Source: Ophioderma brevispina (taxonomy: Eukaryota > Echinodermata > Ophiuroidea > Amphilepidida > Ophiodermatidae). Taken from it: a stretch of DNA of 64,000 nucleotides. The stretch lies in contig JAMKCH010002959.1 of assembly GCA_023653785.1 (NCBI GenBank), positions 1-64,000 on the forward strand. Direction: 5' to 3'. Positions 55,470 to 64,000 of this stretch are shown one piece after another. The translations under genes and the position numbers were made by a program. The number at the start of each line of letters is the position of its first letter. The first letter of the stretch is position 1. Under the pieces are notes generated by a model that saw nothing but the letters and a program-made list of their open reading frames with translations, ran no database searches and had not been told where the DNA came from.

Positions 55470-57409
55470 AAAATCCCAGCCAAAAGCCTACTTGAGAGCA
55501 TCATGTGTGAAGATGGACCCAGACCACTGCTTAGATCCCAGAGAATGCGTGGGACAAACACAATGCGGACGCAGGGCATTTCTATATAAGTCCCCTTTGC
55601 CAACTAAAAGTTGGCGGCGGGGACCAAAAAGTTGGCGGAGTCCAATTCCAACAATCGCGTATTTATGATAAAATATGCATTGAGCTCTCGTTCGCCGGTT
55701 AGGTTCCTAGACAATACTAAACGAACTGTGCAAAGTTAATATCAAATTGAAAATTGGGAGCGCTCTTCAAAATTTTCTTGAATTGAAGCACCGCCAATTT
55801 GTAGTTTTACATGGAGGAATAATCGACATTTAACGAGATGTTCCCCTTAATTAAAACTGTTCAAAATAAAGTGTTACTATTTATTTTTTTTCAGTAAAAT
55901 AAAACTCTGGGGGCAGTCTTCATCGACACGGGGTATAAGCATGTCCAAAAGATTCACGTAAAAAGGGTAGTTTTTCAGGATCAGGACGTTAAGTACATAA
56001 CGTAAAAAAATGGGCCTAAAAATCACCAAAAATCAAGAAAAAACAGAGATGAATTTTCTTAATGAGGACTTCCGCATTTAGGGTCATATTAATTTCAGCA
56101 TAAAAAAAAAGTAAAAAAGTGTTCTGCATAAGTCGGTACTTGCCTTCAAACCTGTGTTTCAATATCTAAATTTCCAAAATTTTTCGCGCTACGCGAGGTA
56201 ACGGAACCCACTGATTTTTTTCAGTACAGGACCAACAGTGTTGTACAGCCAGTGGCTTGAGATGAGAAAGAACTAACGACTCATTTTGTGGATTGCCTGA
56301 TTATGTCGATATACCAAAAATTGTTCGATATCAATTTACCATGAAAGGGACATGTTTTTTAGCAATTAAAACACTAATAATTTATTTAAATGTAGTCAAT
56401 TCCTAGCTATAAATTTTCTTAAAATAACTTGTGGGACATAATTTGGGGGCCATAATTGTGCGGATTCTGCAATTTTCCGGGAAAATGCCGATTTATCGCT
56501 GCGCTGCAAATGTGGAATAAGTGCCGAAAATAACGTTCCCTAAATGCGAATTCTCCGGATCCTCGTAGACCCATAGGAAAGGTCTGTAAAATAATACCCC
56601 AAGGTTTTCGCAATCCCACGCCGTGCCGCTTACGAACTGTCCATGAACACCTTTAATTTGATTAGTTAAAAATGAAAACCTTACATGCATGAACTATAAT
56701 TTACTGTTTATACCGTCGATGAATTGGCCTAGGCATTTTAATAAAGGTTAACCACTTACAAATATCAAATTGTTTGTATCAACATTTGCAATGAGAAAAA
56801 TGTGTTTAGGAAGCAAACAATAGCTGGTGTGGAGGTTCCGTGCTTCCCGCGCGAGAGAGCTATACCCCCTCCCGCACGCCACTTTACGATATGAATTCTA
56901 TGTGACACTGTAAAGAACACTATCAGTGATTTTTTTTTTTTTTTTAATAAAATTTAAATTTGCAGGAAATAGTTAAAAGAAGGATAAGTCTGTAGAATTA
57001 TTCATAAGTTGCTCTTTCCAACTGAAGAAGAATGACAGAAAAGGAAGAACAACGGCATTTTTTTCAAAGGATGATACGAACCTCCATTCAATTACGTGTT
57101 GTCGTAAGTGCCTTGTTCGGACACTCATGACTAAATACCGATGTGTCCTATTAGGTTGCTTATGTCTTCATTGTATAGGGTATGTTAGGTTAACTATACT
57201 TCGTTACAGACATGCAAAAATCTGATTTTATGATTTTGTCGATTTTGTGATACAGCAAATCATGATAGTGCCTTTAAACCCATCAAGTATGTTTACTTTT
57301 ATAAGCCCATTTATATTTACCTATATACCCTAGATTTGCTACAGTGAATCACTATAAAATTCAAATTATTTTATCAAAATTCGCATTGAAAATGTGCGTT
57401 TTTTTGCAA
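55470..57409. other. Gene-free stretch with a small family 7 fragment near 55755
   Basis: AAAATTGGGAGCGCTCTTCA at about 55753 matches the family 7 terminus. A T run lies near 56931-56945. No exon supported. Confidence 0.45.
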
Positions 57410-57563
57410 AGTGAAGATGGCAAGGACACCCCCCCGCCGCTTGCGTAGCGCAATGACCGCTCAGGAGCCATATCGTCGACTTTATTGGAATAGTCGGGCC
57501 GCCGTCCTGAGAATTGTTGGTTACGCCCCTGGCTCAAAATAAAATGCATTTAAAAAAAAAAAA
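57410..57563. mobile_element. Element end plus poly-A run
   Basis: A CpG-rich block ending GGTTACGCCCCTGGCTC is followed by AATAAAATGC and a run of about 21 A. The CCAGGGGCGTAACC word is a common transposon terminus type, and the A run suggests either a retroposed end or a simple repeat. Confidence 0.4.
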
Positions 57564-58339
57564 AAAAAAAAATCTGCTGAAAAAAATAATTTCTCCAGAT
57601 ATTTCGAATTTAACCAAGCTCAGCCAAGCCTCTCTGGTGTACAAAAAATACATCTATTTGTACTCTCTATTGACACTCTGATTGATATGCAATTAGAATA
57701 CATTCTTTGGCAGTAACAACACGCAGGCCTTGTGTCATGGTTTCAGCAATAGTACATACTTCAAAAAATACTTTGTTATTCTACAAATACAGTGCAAGTA
57801 AAAATTCTTTGAAACAATTGATGAGTAAAGTTCTTTTAAACAATTTCATTACTGGACTGTGTATGATCTGTACGGTTCTGACAAGAGGCTCAGTTCAGGC
57901 CTTCTTGTTCTGTTTTCTGAGCATTCTCTCTTACAGACCGGCCTTCACTTGTTCTGTTATGATGGGATCTTTCTTTCTGGACACACTTTGACTGCTGTAT
58001 GGCGCAGTCACCAGTTTGACATATTCTGATTAGACTGACAACAAATGACCGCTGAGTCATCCCCTTTCATGTCACATTTACATCTTGACCTCTGGTCTGG
58101 GACCTATGTGTAACCTGGCCCAGCTCTATCAAATGTAATTTGCTGTCCAGAATATCTTCTTTCACAGGATTACGGTCAAGATAACCAAACTGTCAGAGGG
58201 AACCATGACAATGCCTCATAGAGGGTGTTAGTGTTAGGAATTAGGAGTCAAAGTCATTAAGGATAGGTCTATTTCCATTTGAAATAAAAAAAATGTGGAA
58301 AAATATCAAAAAATGCTTTTGTTCCTTACAAATTACATA
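57564..58339. other. Gene-free stretch
   Basis: A 94-codon + strand frame (57707-57991) is hydrophobic but lacks a recognisable motif or splice context, so it is not called. Confidence 0.4.
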
Positions 58340-59614
58340 GCAGAATGACGTCATTAGCACCACGTGCATTGTTACCAACAGGTCTTTGAGTTGGCACAGG
58401 TTGGTGGACAAAGGTCATTAAAGGGTCACTTCTGGTCAAAACAAAAAAAATATCAAAAACATTCAATTTTTGTTATCTTAAATGTAAATATAGTAGAGTG
58501 ACATAATCTTCATATATGCATTAATGTTAATGGTATTTTGGGTTCAAAGGTCCTTTACAGGTCACTTCCAATTTTAAACTAAATAACTTCAAGATTGTTA
58601 TCTCCAAAAACTAAGCATAGTAGAATTTTTTTATTTTACACTGGCACCATGTATTTGATACATGACGGTTTTATTAGGGGTCAAAGGTCACATTAAGGGG
58701 TCAAAAGGGTTCAATTTTGCCAAAAAAAATGCTAAAAATTAAGACCAAAAATGGGGTATATCTCAGCACCGTTATTGCTTACAGTGATGTAACATTAACG
58801 GTAGGGAGGTCTATGATAGTATAGCTCAAAGGTCGAAGTTCAAGTCAAAAATCTAGAAACAGCTCCGATTGAGCTGAACTTTGTCAGGAATTCTTCCTTG
58901 TGACATCGTAAATACCGACGGTTGAACAGTATGTGACCCAGGGGTCATTTTATTGGGGTGTGAATTGGACAAAGGTCAAATCCCTGACATGCTTAAATTG
59001 AGCTAGAACTCACAAAAGTTGTGGGTGGAGAGATCAATTGGGTCATAAGGGCACTTCTTCCTGGTCAGGCAGCTTGAGAACCCTTCAGAAAAAGTTTGGT
59101 TAGTTGGGGTCAAAGGGTCATTCAGTTGGTTATTTCAGGCCCTCTTGTTAGATCTTTCTCAGGTCTAGTTTTTCTGTCTGTCAAACACTTCTCGACTTAT
59201 TACTCTAACATGTCAACATGATTTTGACCAAACTGTGGTCAAACAAAACAAGTACTGGTACCCCACCCCAATTATTTATGTATTTGGTTTTTTTTAAATT
59301 GGGGTCAAAGGTCATGGATGAAGGTCATAGGGGGGTCAAAAACGTTATTTCACTAAAACCACTAAACTCCTCAGTTACAAAGTATAATCATGTGACTTAT
59401 GTGGTGATAAGGCTTACGACCCGCTACAAAAGTTACATTTTAGATTTTGATCAAAGGTCATTGGGGTCAGGTTCAAGGGTCCAAAGTTCATTTTTACAAA
59501 ATAATGATACTTCCACAGATAACATTGCATGTGATGGACCATGCAGCTTGCGACTCTTCACCAAAGTTTGTACTCGGCTTGGGAGTCAAAGGTCATTGAA
59601 GGGGCACTTCTGTC
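58340..59614 (+). repeat. AGGTCA/GGTCAAAGG-rich repeat block
   Basis: GGTCAAAGGTCA, AAGGTCATT and GGGGTCAAAGG words recur every 40-90 bases, separated by variable sequence. It is the reverse-sense equivalent of the TGACC arrays elsewhere. Open frames (for example 59218-59694) cross repeat boundaries and are not called as genes. Confidence 0.7.
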
Positions 59615-59970
59615 TTAAGGGGTTGCAACGAGAGATTTCACATATATGTGTCCCTAAAAAATGCGAAAGTACTGATTTTGCCCTGGTGTGTTAAAGCGTT
59701 CATGAAAAATATCCCCACCTAAAAAGGAAGTAAGCTGCGAAAGGTCTTTGGTACACAAATTGGGAAATTTCTAATGCGTTATAGGAGCAAATACAAAATT
59801 CAGCCTAGGTTTTATATTGAAAATAAGCAAATCAAAATCGCTTTATTTTTCTCTTTTAAGACATTTGGTAGCCAAATACAAGGTTAAGAAATCTATTGAG
59901 GTCTATCTATGTGAAATTACTATTATGACACAACATTTGGGTTGCATCAAAAATTTCTTGTTGCACTTAA
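59615..59970 (+). mobile_element. TTAA MITE family 4, best copy
   Basis: It starts TTAAGGGGTTGCAACGAGAG and ends TTTCTTGTTGCACTTAA, with GGAGCAAATACAAAATTCAG inside. It is inserted within the AGGTCA block: repeat words resume at about 60060. Confidence 0.86.
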
Positions 59971-60848
59971 TGTAAAAATCTTTAAAAAATTCATAGCTGC
60001 TAAATGCAATTGTTGCTGGGTCATTGCTCATGCATAGAACCAGCTTGAGGGCCCCTTACCAAAGTTCGTGCTCAGCATCGGGTAAAAGGTCATTAGTCTA
60101 GGTCATTAGATCTATCTGCCTATCTAGTTTGAAATCTGTGTCGTTGTTGTAGTAATAACAATGCAAATTGTTGGGTCGCATGCCCAAATAGTCCAATAAT
60201 TGATGATTTGCCCCACACAAATTGCCAAAGAAACAATTTTGGTGTTAATATACTCTTGCAAGTCCAAAAATAATGATTAAAAAGTCCTATACCAAATCAA
60301 CCTGTCGGAAAGTGGAGAAATAAGGGGTAAACGTTTGTACAGGGGTACACAATTAGAATTGTTCGAATTGATTAAATGACCGGTACCAAGTTATTGGATA
60401 CTCCTAAGGTTTAAAAAAGGTCTAGTTAGACACCCTATCTACGCGTTTAGTTTTAGTACAAATAGGATCATAACAGTTCAAGGTAATCTGGGTTGTATTA
60501 AAATTCAAGAATGGTCCGATTTTGACCGATGGTTGTAAACGGTGAAATTTGTCACACTAGATACGTAAATTAAATAGATTTCTTTATGGTTAACTTCTAT
60601 ATAGCAATTACAGAGCCTATGACTAGTCGAACCTCCCATAGTAGACCAGTTAGCCCCCCAGTCACATTTTGAGTTCAATATGCAAACGAATATTATAGAT
60701 GGTTTGCAACACACGTATCCTTTGCGGGTTCTGTACCATTAGACGCACAATTTGACACCTTTTATAACGAACGGAATATCTGAAAATTTACCCCCCATTG
60801 TGAACCTTTAACCTATTTTGACTCATAAGATTGAAATAAACCATTCAG
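59971..60848. other. Gene-free stretch
   Basis: The AGGTCA-type repeat resumes briefly (60060-60110), followed by unrecognised A+T-rich sequence. No exon supported. Confidence 0.4.
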
Positions 60849-61253
60849 CAGGGCCCGTAGCCAGGAATTATGGGGGCGGGGGGGTGCGGATTTGCCAGAA
60901 GCGGACCTTTTGCGTACCAAAATTTTTTCCGGCTCGCTGCGTGAGGTTGGACCCAAAATTTTTCACCGTAGTCTCAACGGGGGGGGGGGGGGGAGTTGGG
61001 GAGTTGACGGTGAGAAGAAAAAATTTTCGTACAGCGTTTAGAATGCAACAGGTATAGTAACAACGACAACGTCATGCGCTGGTTACAGCGCTTAGTAATC
61101 ATATACCAGCCACCACAACCCTTAAGACAAATTTTAAGTGCAACCACGACCCTTCCTGAACATGGCAAAGCGGACATTCGACATCATAAAGCGGACCTTT
61201 GTCATTTTTGGGGGGGTGCGTCGCACCCCCCGCCCGCCCCCTGGCTACGGCCA
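60849..61253. mobile_element. Inverted-ended element (CAGGGCCCGTAGCCAGG ends)
   Basis: The left end CAGGGCCCGTAGCCAGG with GGGGGCGGGGGGGTGCG, and the right end CGCACCCCCCGCCCGCCCCC with CTGGCTACGGCC, are inverted over about 45 bases. 405 bases. AAGCGGACCTTTTG near the left end and AAGCGGACCTTTGTC near the right end form a subterminal direct repeat. GTAGCCAGG-type ends occur widely in animal cut-and-paste elements. Confidence 0.82.
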
Positions 61254-61689
61254 GACTTTAAGTAAGATATGGCAAAAACTATACCTTTTTTAATCCTGGA
61301 AATTTAACACGAACACATGGGCGACTTTTGGACGCATCATTTTGGATACTTTCTATTTGAACCCTGTATAAACCTTACCCCTTAAAAAATATATGTTCCC
61401 TCCTTTGAATTTTAGTAGACTTTTGCTCTTTGATTTTTAAAGGTATTCTCAATACAATTCTCTTGGAAGTGATTCTGTTGCCTTAGTGGTGGGTTTGTTA
61501 GGCAGGCATTCATTCTATTTTTGACTGCTCTAAGGCAGGAAGACACATAGGGGGATCACTTTGTCCCCCTTGTAGTTGTTGTTGTTGATGTCTGTGATGT
61601 TGTGGTGAAAAAGGGTTCACATTTGTCTGTAATATCCTCATACTTTGATGGATTTAACCATACTTGGATCACAGGGCAACATGGCATCC

Positions 61690-62115
61690 CCAATTTTTTT
61701 GATGAGGTCCAAAGGTCACACACCCAAGGTCAAAGGTATGTGAGGTCAAGTTGTAAGATAGGCTGCAAATGTAAAATTGGACCTCATTTAAAAAGTGTTG
61801 ATGTTCAATTGGAACCAAACTTGATCATAACGTGCAACATGGGATCCCTCATTTGTTGATGAGTCAAAGGTCAATCAAGGTCAACAGGTCATTGAGGTCA
61901 CAAGTTGTAAGATAGGCTGAAAATGTAAAATTGACCTCATTGTGAAACATGTGAGTTCAATTGGAACCAAACTTGGATTTATGGAGTTTTTACATGCAAA
62001 CCCTTATTTATGAGGTCCAAGGTCACCTATCAAGGTCAAAGGTCGTGTTAGGCCTAATCATCTAACCGCGACAGCAGGCCGAACAAGCGGTCAGAGGACC
62101 GTGTATTTTTTTTAT
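61690..62115 (+). repeat. AGGTCA tandem array with terminal hairpin
   Basis: Units of about 130-150 bases repeat GATGAGGTCCAAAGGTCA, CAAGTTGTAAGATAGGCTG, AAATGTAAAATTG, ACCTCATT and TTCAATTGGAACCAAACTTG. The array ends ACCGCGACAGCAGGCCGAAC, then GCGGTC...GACCG and TGTATTTTTTTT, the same terminus as at 19215 and 37380. Confidence 0.85.
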
Positions 62116-64000
62116 AAAGAAGAAGCAAAAACTGCTTATTTGAAGTTGAATTTTCCCAACCCAAAACAACCTCATTCCCTGGCTTGCGCTATCTAAAATA
62201 TTGTTGTTGTATTAGTACGATTTCATTTTAAGGATGGGGCGTTACTGCTTTACAGAAACAATCCCGGGCTATTTTACCAATACGGTCTACCAAACTCTGG
62301 TGATTTAGGGTAGTTAGGTTACTACGTACCGAAACACAAAGATGTAGCCCTCTAAGTTATTACATGTACAACTCAATGTTAGGCCGAAGTATATTAACCC
62401 TCATCTTACAGTGGGGTTAACACCCCTAGTGAATTACAGCGAAAAATTCTATGGCAATGCCATCGGGGGTATTTGTCCAACATCATTTAAGGGATTGTAA
62501 AGGTTGTGTAACGTTTCTATAATATCTTTTTAAACAGTAAAGAAGGTCCAATAGAAGTGTATTGAGAAATGGTGGAACCTCTGTTAGCACCAACAATTCT
62601 GAATAGATGGATCAGATGTGTTATACAATTGAAGTGTACTTATGAAAGTTACAAATCTGTGTTGGTTCAAGTTCGGCTCCTAAACGGATTTTGGGTACAA
62701 TACTCTCTTAGTCAAACATGGGAAGTCAACTAACCCTTTGTGCCACCTTTTGTGGTGGGGATTATGAGAGTATAATCCATGTTTGGGACTGTTAGATTTA
62801 CTCAACAAAGTTTGGAAACTGATTTTCATCATTGGGTTCAGGTTAGTTAAACTAGATGTCAATATTGTTCGGAGTAAGGAGCTGGTTTGTTTGGTAATTA
62901 CACTTCAAAGGATATGTATTCAATAATATCCTTTTGGTCATAAAATCTGTATTTATAAAAGTTAAGATTAAAGGTGAGAGACCTTTCTTTTAGATATGGG
63001 AAAAATGACCTGATAAATTTGTACCACAAAGAGAAGTGGTATGTTTTAAAACAAATTAAACCACCACTTTCGATACAAGATGGCTCATAAATGGAAATTA
63101 TTATTTGAAAGAAAAATGTCTGAAATGTAATATTCAAATTGTTGTGTTTTTGTAAAATGGTTAACCATTATTAACATGTTAAACATTGAATTGCATGTGG
63201 ATGGGAAAGATTAATAAAATAATAAAGTTTTTTTGTATTTTTATGAAAAAAAACCCCAAAAACACCCTAGTGAATTTTCTTCCGGCTGCACTAAATGATC
63301 AATTCTGCTTCATAAAAAGCTTCCAGGCAATCTTTTATCATCATAATGAAATTAGTTGCACTTAAATTCATGGGGTTACTTAGAAACTTAGTATCACAAA
63401 GATGGGATTGCACCCATTTAGCATGTATGTTGTCAGTAAGAAGTCAAGATACAGGCAAAAGAATTCAAGCATGCAGCCGTTTTGATATTGTCAAGGATGG
63501 CTGCAGTCAAACGAGTAGTTGCCAACTTAAAATACACAGTTTTTCTAGAAAACGCTAGTATCACCAACATAGGTATAGAGACCACATTTTTTACCTTTCT
63601 ATGTTGCCACAAATGGGATATGGGGGGAAATATATGTTAAAAATAGAGGCCATTTGACAACCAAGATGGCTTTGCCAAATGGCCCTTGTCACAAAAAAAA
63701 AAATGGGAATACCAATAAATTGAGTTACCCAGGTGTCAATATACTTCAAAAAGACTAGCTTTTTCATCAAGGCGATGAATGCTTTATTTCCTACCAGTCC
63801 CTTAAACGATGTGGCTTAGCGGCCCCTATCATGGGAGTCTTATTGCGCATCGCCTTTATGCAGTTATTTTGTGCATTGTTTTTGGTTTTTTGGGATAATC
63901 TTCCCTACGTTCTGGGAACTGATTAACATAAGACTGATGCGCCGCGCCGCGTATGAATGCATGCGGTTCAACCCAATGTGATACTACAGTCTCTGGCGGC
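62116..64000. other. Gene-free stretch
   Basis: A+T-rich sequence without a supported exon or element. ACCAAGATGGCTTTGCC near 63660 resembles the CAAGATGGC words of the 50-52 kb stretch. Confidence 0.45.

Noticed and set aside
57707..57991. 94-codon hydrophobic + strand frame as a membrane protein
   Set aside because: No family motif, no splice sites that place it in a gene, and a composition similar to random frames in this A+T-rich DNA.

Overview
This is a window of an animal nuclear genome. It has split genes with GT-AG introns, about 60 percent A+T, and very dense small transposable elements. No bacterial, organellar or rRNA features were seen. The tRNA-derived SINEs, the long arrays of TGACC/AGGTCA words and the Penelope-type retroelement suggest a marine invertebrate. 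My best guess is a deuterostome (echinoderm, hemichordate or cephalochordate), but this is only an inference from repeat style.

From 1.25 to 16.1 kb, on the + strand, lies a quinone oxidoreductase / zeta-crystallin gene (CRYZ-like). Its first exon(s) are outside the window. Four exons (1251-1403, 3060-3223, 4311-4362, 6011-6160) are clean and join in phase. Three more (10799-10901, 14061-14170, 15915-16140) are clearly homologous but carry small indels and stops. Between them, about 2.4 kb (5.4-7.9 kb) is repeated in tandem at 7.9-10.3 kb, including a second broken copy of the fourth exon. The differences are mostly 1-2 base indels, which points to an uncorrected long-read or haplotype assembly artefact, so the 3' lesions of CRYZ may not be real.

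Other coding material is sparse. Two phase-compatible minus-strand exons of a gene I do not recognise lie at 36955-37168 and 37813-37881. A possible + strand terminal exon lies at 38988-39067. An apparently intronless, multiply frame-shifted tetraspanin of peripherin/ROM1 type lies at 46210-47084. A decayed Penelope-like element fragment (GIY-YIG region) lies at 43.5-44.2 kb.

The rest is mainly non-autonomous transposons. At least seven sequence families are bounded by inverted ends starting TTAAAG/TTAAGG. There is also a palindromic foldback family with a TTATGAATTCAG...ACGGAATAAAG core, a mariner-like element with roughly 230-base inverted repeats, a roughly 1 kb TGTCCCC-ended element in three copies, a head-to-head palindrome at 44.4-45.0 kb, SINE heads, minisatellites, and TGACC arrays that share a conserved terminal hairpin. 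Long gaps between these show nothing I can name. The most interesting candidate system is the set of unrelated-interior TTAA-flanked MITE families, several of them inserted directly against one another.
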